64,000 nucleotides of DNA from Silene latifolia (lineage: Eukaryota; Streptophyta; Magnoliopsida; Caryophyllales; Caryophyllaceae), in NCBI RefSeq assembly GCF_048544455.1, contig NC_133538.1, positions 44,779,969 to 44,843,968 of the forward strand. Reading direction: 5' to 3'. The position numbers and the translations under genes were made by a program. Shown here piece after piece: positions 13,190 to 24,278 of the stretch. The notes under the pieces were generated by a model. It saw nothing but the letters and a program-made list of their open reading frames with translations. It did not search any database and was not told the DNA's origin. The first letter of the stretch is position 1. Every line of letters begins with the position of its first letter.

Positions 13190-13833
13190 TAGAGTAACAA
13201 GTAGCCACTATTTGTTTGTTTTTTTCTTGCCTCTTCAAATGATTTTCCCTCTGCTATGGGGTTGCCAAGTACATTCAAGTTTTTCAGATTCCGTAATGAA
13301 GAAAGTGCATGCCATGAACAAAAAAAACCGGCACTCAAGAAAAACGTTTACACCAATATACAAAAGAAGAAAATGCGACTGCATGCATCCCATCAAAGCA
13401 TACCTCTATATTAGACCATCTAGAAAGTATAAAGCATGTTGTTTCGATGGTCCAAATTTTGAAATTTCTAATTGTGACTTAATTCTTCTGCTAGCGTCTG
13501 TTAGATAATGTTACCGATTCGTGGTGATAACTGATAAGGATGAAAATGCAACTACGGGGGGAGTAAGGAAAAAAGGTCGAACACAAACCTTCATATCGTT
13601 GTGAGATAGACGTAGTTGTTCTAGTTCAATGCACGCCTTGATTGATGCATCAATCGCTTCTAGCTGGCAATTGGAGAGGAAAATCTAAAGCGCCCAATAA
13701 CATAAGAAGCAGACATATTAGCAGTTGTACTTCCACATTCAGTAATCATCTTTCTATGAAATGCTCACCTTTATAATTGATTTCAGCCTAGCAAATACAT
13801 TACCCAACTTACGTATCAGGTTCCTGGATAGAA
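13190..13833 (-). pseudogene. Captured fragment of a leucine-rich-repeat protein gene (three exons with introns)
   Basis: Three minus-strand blocks read as consecutive LRRs. The first is 13833-13769 (LSRNLIRKLGNVFARLKS), with acceptor TTGTAG and donor AAG|GTGAGC. The second is 13684-13588 (SNCQLEAIDASIKAC, then ELEQLRLSHNDM), with acceptor TTTAG and donor AAG|GTTTGT. The third is about 13310-13190 (SSLRNLKNLNVLGNPIAEG, then KSFEEARKK). The LxxLxLxxNxI spacing is typical of SDS22-type or outer-arm-dynein-light-chain-like LRR proteins, and the last block resembles the C-terminal cap of such repeats. Introns are retained, so capture was at DNA level. Neither end of the parent gene is present and I cannot name the parent. 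Confidence 0.6.
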
Positions 13834-14049
13834 CTACAAGCAAAGTAGTTCAGATATCAAAATAAGAAAGATGATATCATAGCTCATGGAATTGTACAGG
13901 TATATCTTACGATGAACAAACTAACACAACCTAGAAATGATGAATCATTGTTAGAAAGTGGAAGAACAAAAAGACATGACTATACTAGGACCTATCTTCT
14001 AAAAAGTATCATCTATAACTTAAGGAGACTGTAATAACAAACATGTATA

Positions 14050-14225
14050 TCTAACGGGCGATATCCGTCACAAACTTGTGACGGATACCGTTTCCTCTCA
14101 CAAAATACCCATTGAGAGGTGAGAGGGAAGCACATGGAGGGTGCCCCACCTTGTCCCCTCTCCCTTTTTGTGAGAGATCTTCAGCTTGTGACGGAATTAA
14201 CCCGTCTCAAGCAAGACGCTTTGTT
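14050..14225. mobile_element. Small inverted-repeat (MITE-like) element
   Basis: The left part contains the self-complementary stretch ATCCGTCACAAACTTGTGACGGAT. Related sequence recurs near the right end as TTGTGACGGAATTAACCCGTCTCAAGCAAGACG. It lacks clear TSDs. A related CCGTCTGAAACAAG end is seen at about 36750. Confidence 0.4.
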
Positions 14226-14979
14226 TAACACAAAATCATTCAATGAACACTTGCTAAGTCTCAATTTATCAGCTACATTATCAAACAAAGTCAACTTCAT
14301 AATATGAAACCCCTAATTTTTCAAGTTAAATAATATTAAAACCTAATTTTCGCAATTAAACCAAAAAACATTCAATAAACACCTACAACATACAACTAAT
14401 AATACATAATTAGTTCGATATGCTGAAATAATCACCAAAAACGTTTGAAATCATCTATAACTAACATATTTACAAATTTAAAGTAAGAACATGAAAGTAC
14501 CACATATCACTCAACAATTAGTTCGATATTTTTGATAAAATCGTATTATATGCTTCTAATTCAACATACATATACTAATTTTGAACAAAATCAACATCAA
14601 AATAAGCTATACTAAAATGACAGAAATTAAAACATATTTGTATTTCACATTAATAATGAAATATGAATGTACCTGTGTGAGATTTTAGAGAAATATAGTG
14701 ATACTATTTGCTTGTAGAGATCGAATTAATAATGAAATTGATTAAATCTAGCAAAAATCGGATGAATATGTTGCATTTTTTTTCCAGATTTTTCGAGGTA
14801 TTTGGGTAGGTTTAGAGAGAAAAAGTAAGTGTTTTGTTTAACTGGATGTTTTCGTTTGTTTTAGAACATTTTGGCGGGTTTTGTTTGTCAATTTTATGTG
14901 TAATATTGTTTTGTATAGTGCGTGATACATTTGTTGGACTCACGGACTCAAATATTTAGGTGGACTCACCGGATCCTCG

Positions 14980-14981
<2 letters not shown>

Positions 14982-15075
<94 letters not shown>
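14982..15075. repeat. (TA)n microsatellite between D and E
   Basis: A pure TA tract between the GGATCC tip of D and the left end of E. Confidence 0.95.
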
Positions 15076-15078
<3 letters not shown>

Positions 15079-15884
15079 ATAAGATCAACTAAGTCCATGT
15101 CTTACATGTGAGTCTATGAGTTCCATTGTCTACCCTTAGATCATGTGTTTGAATGACTTAGATTAAAAGTAAAAAGCAACTAATAATATTATTCTAATGG
15201 CTAAAACAATTACCTCTCTCATCCTACCTCTCATAGGTTATGAGCATGCATGCAGGTTGTCAATCAAACATCACACACGTCTCACTGGCTTCCCCCCATT
15301 TCTCATTTCACTCAATCATTCAAAATTAAATTTCCCCCAAGTTAAACCCCAATAATTTCAACCGCCTAAGAACGAAACTGCTCTCAAAATCTCCCAATTT
15401 TATCGCTTTTTTGTTACCTTATTATCGGTTTCTTCTCCATTTTCTTCACTCACTTGCAACCTGCCATTTTCGTCCATTCAGATTACTTTGTGTAGGTTAT
15501 CAAGGTAATTTTTTTTTGGTTTTTAGAGTTTTATGATTTTTTCTCTTCATTTATTTAGACGTTTTTTTTAATTTATTTGGCATTGTTATGTAATTGCCAT
15601 TCGCCATTGTTGTTGTACTGTTCTATTTGATCACTGTATTTGCTTACTTCATTTTGATTACCCAGTTATTTTTAGCACATTTAGGACATTTACTTATCTA
15701 TTTTAGCACATACATTTTGATTACCCAGTGTGTTATGTTGTACTATTCCATTGAAACACATGCATTCAGAATTTTAACCTTTCGTGTTAATTGTGATTAT
15801 CCAGATATGTTAGCTCTTTTTTGTTGTTATGTTCATATTCATTCAGATTACCCAGAGTTTTTTGAAAAATCTCACTTTTGCTGC

Positions 15885-16690
15885 TTACAATTACTCTTTC
15901 TCTGTTAAAATTACAGTTTTGTCGCTCAAAATCTCATTTTTGTCAAAACTACACTTTTGAAGATTAAAATTACACTTTTAACCGTTAAAATTACACTTTT
16001 AACCGTTAAAATTACCCTTTTGTTAGAATTACACTTTTGTCTGCTAAAATAACACTTTATGCTGCTACAATTACCCTTTTTTTGTTAAAATTACACTGTT
16101 GCCTGTTAAAATAACACTTTATTTTGTTAGAATTACACTTGTGTCTGCTAAAATTACACTTTTTTTGTTAAAATTACACTATTGTCTGTTAGAATAACAC
16201 TTTATTTTGTTAGAATTATACTTTTGTCTCCTAAAATTACACTTTAAGCTGCTACAATTACACTTTTTTGTTAAAATTGTACTTTTGTCTGTTAAAATTA
16301 CACTTTATATTGTTAGAATTACACTTTTGTCTGCTAAAATAACACTTTATGCTGCTACAATCACACTTTTTTTTGTTAAAATTACACTGTTGCCTGTTAA
16401 AATAACACTTTATTTTGTTAGAATTACACTTTTGTCTGGTAAAATTACACTTTAAGCTGCCACAATTACACTTTTTTGTTAAAATTTTACTTTTGTCTGT
16501 TAAATTTACACTTTATATTGTTAAAATTACACTTTTGTCTACTAAAATAACACTTTATTCTGCTACAATTACACTTTATATTGTTAGAATTACACATTTG
16601 TCTGCTAAAATTACACTTTATGCTGCTACAATTACACTTTTTTTTGTTAGAATTTTACTTTTGTCTGTTAAAATTACACTTTATGTATTG
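15885..16690. repeat. ATTACACTTT microrepeat array, left arm of element E
   Basis: Degenerate units of 20-25 bp around TTAAAATTACACTTTTGTCTG and TGCTACAATTACACTTT recur without a fixed period. The array sits directly upstream of the first exon of the ULP1-like gene and reads in its sense direction. ORFs such as those at 16207 and 16415 are repeat translations. Confidence 0.9.
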
Positions 16691-17009
16691 TGTTATGTAA
16701 GGTCTATCTGTCACATTGTTAATTAATTTTTTGTAATGTTAACAGATGTTAGATGGAAATGAGGCTAAATTAGGCAACACCAAAAAAGCAAAGGTGTCTG
16801 TCAAGTTGAAGAAGCAGCTTGTTGAGTAGGTTGAAAAAGTTAAAATTACAGTTTTTTGTATTTTGTGTTATGTAAGGTCTATATGTCACATTGTTAATTA
16901 ATTCTGGTTTCTTCAGCAGATGTCAGATCACGTTGAGGCTAAATCAGCCAAGACCAAAATAGCAAAGGTGTCTGTCAAGTGTCGGCCGAAGCAGCTTGTT
17001 GAGCTCGTT
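16684..17009 (+). repeat. Tandem duplication of the ULP1-gene upstream region and first exon
   Basis: About 16684-16855 and 16857-17009 are two copies of the same block: TATGTAAGGTCTAT.., TCACATTGTTAATTAATT, an acceptor-like CAG, and an ATG-initiated segment ending KVSVK..KQLVE. Copy 1 runs into TAG straight after LVE. Copy 2 continues into the gene but meets TAA at 17010-17012. Confidence 0.8.
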
Positions 17010-17960
17010 TAAAAGCTTAATGATGCCCAGCGAGACGCGGTACGGAGGATCGGTTTCGGTGGTATTTTGGAGCTTAAGCTCAAAACATATCCAATGGGTC
17101 ATGTTAAAGATTTTCTCAAAGCATTCAGCGACGAATCGTATATTTTTCGGGCAGCTAAAGATAAGGAGTTCATGGTCACCAAGCATGACGTGTATAACTG
17201 TTTTATGTTACCACTTGGTCCTAAAACAGTTGCTCTAGTACCTACGGGCTGCCAAAAGGATTCTCAAGCGCCGAAGAACAAGCAATTGAAAGATAAATGG
17301 CGGAAAGCGTACAACATAAAAGGGGTTAACGAAGGCGTTAATTTAGGAATTGTCTTCCAAGATATCTTAAGAAAAAAATACAAAAAAGGAGGTCCTTAAT
17401 TCTGCAGGCTGTTTATTCTGCTCACCATTTCATCATTCCTAACTCCAACTTCATACAGCGGGATTGACTTCAAGCTTTTGAGAGCCGTTGAAGATGTGAA
17501 CGCTATTACGCAGTACGATTGGTGTAGTTATGTCCTGAAAAATTTGGTGAAGGCCGCGGCAGCTATTGGTGAAAATAAACAGACCCTGCTCGGTTGTATC
17601 CCTTTCTTAATGATTACTTACTTTCAACGTTTCGATTTCCATGGTACGAGTTGTCGCCACAGCCTCCCTCTCATTAAGCACTGGGATCGGCAGACGCTTT
17701 CTGAAAGATTACATGGTGAGCTTGGCAAGAACCGTTTGGGTCGGCAAACTTGGTCCTTGGTCAAGTATCCTCGGTGCCTTCAAAAGGAAGTGTTAAGCAT
17801 TGGCGGGGTGCCTAATGATAGCAAAGTGTTGGCCATTGGCAATGTGGTTAGTGATACGGCATTACAAGTGACTTCAAATTCAGACAGGAAGAAATTCATC
17901 GAGATTGAACTCCCATCTGGTGTTGATGATGACGAGGAGTTGAAAGCTCGGGCTGTAGAT
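16920..17960 (+). pseudogene. ULP1-like gene, N-terminal exon (helical domain), two in-frame stops
   Basis: One frame runs from ATG 16920 to donor GTAAGT at 17961, interrupted only by TAA at 17010-17012 (probably GAA originally) and TAA at 17397-17399. The stretch IGFGGILELKLKTYP.. ending in a DVYNCFMLPLG segment has the usual form of the N-terminal domain (GFG..L, then an I/VTxxDV..LPLG motif) found in plant transposon ULP1 proteins. The second half includes LRAVEDVNAITQYDW and CIPFLMITYFQRF. The frame is intact across both stops, so the damage looks recent. Confidence 0.65.
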
Positions 17961-17999
17961 GTAAGTGTTATTTTTTTCATTTGTCAAAGCTAATTTACA

Positions 18000-18345
18000 T
18001 GTTTTAGAGTTACTCTTTCTTTCACTACAATTACACTACAATTGTAATTGCGATATTAATCATTAGTTGCTTAAATTACAAGGTTGTCAGTTAAAATTAC
18101 ACTTTTATCAGATAAAAGTACACTTTATAAAGTTAAAATTACAATTTTGACTGTTAAAATTATACTTTTGTTTGTTAAAATTACACTTTTGTCCGTTAAA
18201 ATTATACTTTTTAAAGTTAAAATTATACTTTTGTATGTTACAATTACACTTTTGTCCGTTAAAATTATACTTTTGGCCGTTAGAATTACACTTGTCAAAG
18301 TTAAAATTATACGTTTGAATGAACACTTTTGACTGAACACTTGTC
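18000..18345. repeat. Intronic ATTACACTTT microrepeats in the ULP1-like gene (intron after 17960)
   Basis: The same word family as 15885-16690, in the sense direction, filling the intron between the GTAAGT at 17961 and the acceptor at 18368. Further intronic blocks lie at 19985-20325, 20949-21215 and 22620-22790; the last is mixed in orientation. Confidence 0.85.
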
Positions 18346-18368
18346 AAATTATCTTTTTTTGAGTGTAG

Positions 18369-19950
18369 GATGTGCATGAGTTTTACTTGAAGAGGCAAAG
18401 GAATCCTACTGTCTTCTATTCATGGTATGCAGATGCAGTCATGACGCTCAAAAGGTTAACAAGAGGTCTCAACTATTCTAGTGACCCTGTCGCTACACAA
18501 TGCACGCAATCTTTCTTTCAAAGCCAAAGGATGAAGGATTATGCTGTGGAAATGCAGGAGATAGCTGAACGAATAAATGATTCCGTGAAATCAGCGCCTG
18601 TGCTGCAACAAAGTCCAGGTGTTCAGTATCAGAATGAGGAGATAGAGATGAGGGAGAGGGAGATGACGAGGATGGTGATGGTGATGATGTGGAGGATGAG
18701 GAGGATGGTGATGATGTGGAGGATGATGGATACGATAATGAGAAAGAGGTGACTGTAGATGTTGGTAGAGACCTCGAAGGCGGGGTAGCCGCCTCAATTG
18801 ATTGTGATGAACTAGCCAGTGACAAAGCACGGGAGGTGTCTACAAAAAGATAATGGAGGCGGTGCAATTTCTACAACACTATGAATTTAAGGATGTTGCT
18901 AACAGAGAGGATGACAGTAACGACACCAACGTGGACATTGGTAATACTCGGGAAATTTCCATTATTTACAAAAGGAGGAAGGTAGTGGAGAAGGAGGTGG
19001 TCGTTGACGAACCACCTAAATTTGACCGGGAAATTCTTGAAGAGTATTATTCAAAAGAAGATGTTGATGATGCTCGGAAGAAGTTTTATGCGAAGGCTGC
19101 TGCTGCAAAGGAACAAGAGCAGACTATGGAAATGGAGGTGCCTGTTGCTGGGGAACCTCAGATAGCTGATAAGATAAATGAGGAGGATGAGCCCACCGAC
19201 GCTGATCCAACTGTCACTCAGTTCTTATTTTCGACTACGGAGATTATTGAAGCAGAGCGCCGAGCTGAAATGCCGGCCAGAGAAGCCCAAGGAATTGGAG
19301 AGGTACGAGAATTGTCGAAAGTGGCCCCGATGCTACGGAACGGTTGTGCATGTGAGTGAAGTTGTGAATACGGAGATGGACAAGGATGATGACCAGATTG
19401 GGAAGGGTAATCTTGCGAGCTTGGTCTCCAATGTGCAAGTATAACGATCTGTCTTTGCAACATTAGACGATGTTGTACAAGTGGAGACTAAATCTTTGGA
19501 ATTTAGTGGGCCTGATGCTGGGGAGTCTGAGAAGGCGGAAAATGCGTTGGTGGAAGCTCAGAACAAAGAATTTGCCCCCTGCCACTCAGTTCTTTTTCTC
19601 GACTGCTGAGATATGTGAAGCGAGCGCGGCAATGAAACAGGCCTCGGCGAAACTCAACATTATGAAGAGGGGGCCGGAAACGGCGGATGCGCCACGACTG
19701 ATGAGCGGTCGTTAAAGGGTAACGAGCTGCCGGAATATGTATATGCGTTGCAGGCAAAGGAATTTATGGACGTAGAATGAACAAGTACCGTCTATTCTAG
19801 TGCAGACTTAAACGCGTTGTTCCAGGAGGACCCAACATATGTGCATGCTGAAAAACAGAAAGGGTGGAAGAATGGTGAGCCAAATTTGGATGCAAGTCCT
19901 CAGACAGTGGTGGAGAAGGTGGTGGATGGGGCTGCACTGAAGGATCACGG
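18369..19950 (+). pseudogene. ULP1-like gene, central acidic linker region, frameshifted
   Basis: An acceptor (GTGTAG) precedes DVHEFYLKRQRNPTVFYSW. The frame then runs into an acidic block (about 18645-18750) that is rich in Asp/Glu only after shifting frame. A third frame takes over at 18853 (MEAVQFLQHYEF to about 19359). A short repeat, TQFLFSTTEIIEAE and later TQFFFSTAEICEAS (19220 and 19590), shows internal duplication. At least two frame changes are needed, so this part cannot give one protein. A donor-like GTAATC lies near 19953. Confidence 0.5.
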
Positions 19951-19984
19951 AGGTAATCCATTGACCTTTAGAGTTTAGATGTGC

Positions 19985-20325
19985 CATGGATGAAGTTATT
20001 ATTTTTTGGTCTAAAATTACTACTTCGACCGTTAAAATTACACTTTTTATAGTTAAAGTGACACTTTATTGAAATAACACTTTATTTTGTTAAAATTACA
20101 CTTTTGTCTGCTAAAATTACACTTTTTTTGTGTTAAAATAACACTTTATTTTGTTAGAATTACACTTTTGTCTGCTAAAATTACACTTTTTTTTGTTAAA
20201 ATTACACTTTTGTCTGTTAAAATAACGCTTTATTTTGTTAGAATTATACTTTTGTCTGCTAAAATTACAATTTAAGCTGCTACAGTTACACTTACTTTCT
20301 GATGATGAAATTACACTATTTTTAT
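19985..20325. repeat. Intronic ATTACACTTT microrepeats (intron before 20331)
   Basis: Dense units such as TTAAAATTACACTTTTGTCTG, sense orientation, ending just before the TTATTACAG acceptor. Confidence 0.85.
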
Positions 20326-20330
20326 TACAG

Positions 20331-22331
20331 ATGCGGCAGTGGAGGATGATGCCGTGAAGTCTTTGGAAGGGACTATCGACCATGGAGAGGTAACAGCTGA
20401 TGTAGTACCAGAGGCACAGAACGCTGACATTCCTATCCCGGTACCGTACATCCCTCACAGTGATCTGAGCTACCATCCTTTTTTACTTCACTCGAGCGAG
20501 CCCTTACCGTGCATGAATCACGTCATTGAGAACCTTGGGTGTTCTATTGATTGTGGGGCACCTGCTCCTGAATTGTGCTTTGCGACGAGAAACCTAGCTT
20601 TCAGTCAGGAGCTCCTAGTGCCAATGTTTAGTGACAGGAAATACTTGATTGACTATGTGTTCAATAAGTCAGACGCGTTTTCCCAGTGGTAAGTGTAATA
20701 TTTTTTATAAGGGGCCCTTAACATTCCTAATTATATATATATATATTTGTTGACTAAGTAAATGTTTTTGTTGTAGTGAACGATTGGTCCAATTTAACGA
20801 GTTTTATTTCATTGCCCGGGAAGACATTGGAACTTTGAACCCTGGGCAGCAAATCATGACAAGTGTTATTGATGGTTGGTGCTTGCTACTCAACCACATC
20901 ATGAAACCTTCGGACATATTCCGTTGTTTCTTTGGCCTAAGTCACACTGTAAGTTAAAATTACACATTTGTCCGTTAAAATTACACTTTTTAAAGTTCAA
21001 ATGTTACTTTTGTATGTTAAAATTACACATTTGTCCGTTAAAATGATACTTTTGGCCATTAGAATTACACTTTTTATTGTTTAAATTATACTTTTAACAT
21101 TACACTTCTGTGTTAACAGTACACTGTTGCGTGTTACAATTACACTTTTTTGGTTAAAGTTACACTTTATTTTTATAAAATAACTCTTTTAATTATCTGA
21201 TCACGCATTTTACACTTTTCAAATTAAAGGACCCCGCAAGGTATATTTGGAAGGCTCAAAAGCTTGGGAAAGTATTGAACAAAGACGAAGACATTTTTGG
21301 TGGGTCAGGATACAGGCTGAAACTTGTCGTGCACCATTCCAGCTTGACACGGACATGGTATGTAACAAAACATGTAATCTAAATCATGATTTTTAAGGAT
21401 TCCTTTTACTGATCTCAGCGACACACGATGCAGATCTTTCTGCCACTGTTATCTGGTGACGGTGATCATTAGAGCTGCGTGTGCATCAACTTTCTCACCG
21501 AGCAAATTGACTACCTTGACAACCGCAAATACGATGACCCATTAGAAACGCTCCCTTACGATGGGATAGCACGTATTTCGGTAAGTGTCCGATATCCAAA
21601 AGTCAACCAATTTATATGGGGCATACTACGTTAACACACTGATGTGTATTCATGTTCAGGAAAATATAATGGGGAAGTATTTGGTGTCTAAAGGGCTGCC
21701 TAAGGGGGCAAAGGTTAGCGGGTTTAAAATCGTGAATATTGAGTTCAGTTGGCAAGGTCAAGGGTATTCGAGAAATGACTGTGGTGTTTTCATGATGCTA
21801 CATATGATGTTTTACCGCGGAAACCCTTTTCAATGTGACCTCGGGAAAGAGGATGTTATGAGTTTATACCGTGCTGAGATTGCTGCAACACTCGTCCTCT
21901 GTGACATTAACAGTATCAGAGACGACATCTTGATGCGGGTTGGTTATTTCAAAGAAACTGCTGGACATCCGTTGACAAGAAAGTTGAACGTTGGTAAGAG
22001 GAAAATGGATGGTGACATAGGACCACAACCCAAAAAACGTGCCCGCGTAACTGAATCTGAAGAGCCCGTTATGAAGGCAACATCTGTTACCATGCACATT
22101 CCGTCTGGTAAAGCCCTCTCCTCTGTTAAGAGCCAGCCTCGTGGAAAGGGGGACGGGTTGGGCTGCTCTCTCGACTGTGGTAGAGGTGGTTTCAGTGTAA
22201 ATGTGGTTTCGAAGATGCTCCGGAACAACCAAGCGTTAATCAAGGATATTAAACAAAGGAGAAAGCATGTTGCCGACTATTGCTTGTTAGATGACCACAA
22301 TTTTGATGAACGGTCGGTTAATCTGAATTAA
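20331..22331 (+). pseudogene. ULP1 module 1: catalytic C48 domain, nonsense codon after the catalytic His
   Basis: Exons are 20331-20688, 20777-20948, 21230-21357, 21434-21580 and 21660-22331. Catalytic landmarks are the His in GDGDH at 21467-21469, the Asp in QIDYLDNRKY, the oxyanion-type Gln in WQGQGYSRN, and the nucleophile Cys in NDCGVF at 21780-21782. The residue after His, normally Trp in ULP1 (HW), is TAG at 21470-21472, fitting a TGG-to-TAG change. A basic cluster PKKRARV after the domain looks like a nuclear localisation signal. The splice between 21357 and 21434 does not restore frame cleanly, so one boundary may be wrong or mutated. The frame ends at TAA 22329-22331; the parent protein probably spliced on into module 2. 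Confidence 0.7.
20949..21215. repeat. Intronic ATTACACTTT microrepeats (intron 20949-21229)
   Basis: The repeat begins within the donor itself (GTAAGTTAAAATTACACA) and continues to near the acceptor at 21229. Confidence 0.85.
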
Positions 22332-22407
22332 TAATGGCTCATACTCACATTAATTTTCACATTTAGACTATTTTAATTAATGAGTTCTTTAATATTATGG
22401 AGTGCAG

Positions 22408-23554
22408 TGAACAACTGGTCTGGTACACCCGGCACACAACGCTTCGGAGAGCTGACATTATGTCCTTGGTGCCTGAAAACCTTATATCGTTGCATGTCAT
22501 CGAGTGCTGGTCGATATTGATGAACCATTTGGAAAAGGAGGAATATGGCGACCAAGCAAAGATGCCATTCTTTGGTATACGTCACATGGTACTTCCATTA
22601 ACCATTGCATAATATTTATATCCACTTCTATTACACCTTTGTTAGTTAGAATGACACTTTTCTAAATTGCAGTTATATTATGTGAATGTTTCACTTTAGT
22701 TCTTTTAATCAACAAAAGTGTCATTTTAACCGCCTGAAGTGTAATTTTAAGGAACAATAGTGTAATTTTAGCTGACAAAGTAACCACATTAATCATGTTC
22801 ACTATTGCCTTTAAAAGGATATACTGTTGGGATTGCTTGGAACGTTTGAACAACCAGGCACACAATCAGACATCAACTATGACAAGTTGTACCAGCTCTG
22901 GGACACCTTCATCGGCGACAGTGAGCAAACCGTCAACTTGAAAACAGACTTACTATTTGTCCCGTTCTGCATTGACGACCATTTCGCATGCGTATGTATC
23001 AATCACAAATCAAATTCAGTCGGCCTGATGGACGGGCAAAGGCATTCTTATTTACAAAAGTCGCAGTTTGGAAAAGCAGCGCGTTTAATTGTAAGTTATC
23101 GTCCATCATTTTCTTCCAAATGCTATCTATTTTTTTTCAATCAGTTTTTTGAAGTAATTATGTACATATGCAGGCTAGTGCAGTGAGTGATTATTTAGAA
23201 TCACGGGATAAGGAAAAGGTGAACACTAGAGCACGGAAAATTCCTAATTATGCGTTACGCCAGATACCTTTCAACGGGAACTCACCTACTCTCAACAAAC
23301 CAGAATCGGGACCGTTCACCATGATGGCAATGCTCTTATATGAGGGTCTTCCTTTTCAGCATGAAGACCTCGAGAAGAAGAAATCAAGGCGCTATTTGGT
23401 GATCCAGCTTATTGCTACCCTCGTTCTAGCAGACATGAACGTCTTGCGTGAAGGTGTCCTCGAGAAGGTCAAAGCTTTTGTTAGCACGAAGGACAAATTG
23501 TGGAAGGGATTACAACAGAAGCGTAGATTGCCCCCTGCCAATGTGAAAAAATAA
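22408..23554 (+). CDS. ULP1 module 2: tandem ULP1-like domain that has lost the nucleophile Cys
   Basis: Exons 22408-22588, 22818-23090 and 23174-23554 are all in phase and free of stops. The exon layout copies module 1: both begin TGAAC(A/G)A after a CAG or TAG acceptor, and the next exon begins GA(T/C) in phase 0. His is kept in CIDDHFACVCIN and Asp in VGLMDGQ. The segment aligned to NDCGVFMML reads PESGPFTMM, so Cys is replaced by Ser and the Gln loop is also changed. This predicts a non-catalytic ULP1 fold. It ends ..PPANVKK at TAA 23552-23554. The homologous last exon in element H (39339-39740) also has Ser at this position and is open, so loss of Cys predates both copies. Confidence 0.7.
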
Positions 23555-24181
23555 CAACCTTAATCTAGTAGTTAAGTTTTTGTGGGAATATTGCCTTGCC
23601 TATGTAAACATTTATTTCATACTTGGTATCATTATCAGATGTTAGCAACCTTAATCTAGACAGTTAGTTTTTGTTTAAACAATGTTAGCAGATGCTTATT
23701 GTTAGCTTTCGACATTCTATAAGACACGGTATTTTATGAAAATATATTTATGTTGTTAATAGATGGTGCAATAATATTTATGTTGTTTTCCCAAACTATG
23801 TTATAAAGCTTTACTATAGATGAAGTGTAACTTTAATCGCATAATCTGTAATTATAATGAGTTTAAGTGTAATTCTGATCATAACAATCCTACCCTAAGC
23901 AGATATGAGGCCATTGTAATTTAATTTCCTAGATACCTGTAATTCTAAGAACATAAATTGTAATAATAGTCAAGAGTGAAAAATTGAACGTTCTGATGTT
24001 GCACATTATAACTGTTTCGTCCAATTGAAAATACTTCAACAAAATACATTGTAATACCAACGGCGACCAGTTGCCTTCCTGGCAGTTTGATGTCTAAACA
24101 CAATACGAAACATCATGTTGTACCTCGTATTTTGCGTAGGCATCCCCAAAAAAATGTACTGCTTATTAGGTATTATATTGA
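23555..24181. other. Spacer between the two convergent genes of element E
   Basis: No ORF is supported. It holds diffuse AGTGTAA and TGTAATTCTAA words, and presumably the 3'-UTRs and poly(A) signals of both genes. The matching spacer in H is 38179-39338. Confidence 0.5.
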
Positions 24182-24193
24182 TTATTCTAAGAT

Positions 24194-24278
24194 GTCTTCT
24201 TCTTCTTCTTCTTCTTCTCCTCCTCCTTCTTCTTCTTCTTCTTCTTCTTCTTCTTCTTCTTCTTCTTCTTCTTCTTCC
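24194..24278. repeat. (TTC)n trinucleotide tract encoding the Glu-rich tail of the FAR1-like protein
   Basis: CTT/TTC repeats interrupted by two CTCCTC units. Read on the minus strand this gives a long poly-Glu run, and on the plus strand a poly-Ser frame that is a shadow. Element H keeps a shorter acidic tail at the homologous place. Confidence 0.85.

Larger units (their letters stand above)
9804..14981. mobile_element. Element D: 5.2-kb non-autonomous element, GAGTCC-box termini, carrying LRR gene exons
   Basis: The left end is TTAGGATCA followed by TGAGTCC at 9818, a degenerate TTGGGTCCA at 9836 and TGAGTCC at 9845. The right end on the minus strand reads GGATCCGG with TGAGTCC boxes in matching spacing (18, then 8). 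The interior has a promoter-like or 5'-UTR-like left part (9960-10800, no gene assigned), a duplicated ATATCAC microrepeat region (11323-12990), exons of an LRR gene on the minus strand (about 13190-13833) and a small inverted-repeat element (14050-14225). Bases 14230-14900 hold nothing I recognise. Confidence 0.75.
16745..23554 (+). pseudogene. Element-encoded ULP1 (C48 cysteine peptidase)-like gene with two tandem ULP1 modules, disrupted
   Basis: The gene has many exons. Supported pieces are 16920-17960, 18369 to about 19950, 20331-20688, 20777-20948, 21230-21357, 21434-21580, 21660-22331, 22408-22588, 22818-23090 and 23174-23554, with mostly GT..AG introns. Its layout matches the ULP1-like ORFs carried by plant Kaonashi-type MULEs: an N-terminal helical domain, an acidic linker, then SUMO-protease-like domains. 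ULP1 proteins cleave SUMO or related conjugates; the role in transposons is unknown. Lesions seen are TAA at 17010, TAA at 17397, frame changes in the acidic region (about 18640-18853) and TAG at 21470. Introns are loaded with ATTACACTTT microrepeats. It is convergent with the FAR1-like gene, 0.6 kb away. Confidence 0.75.
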
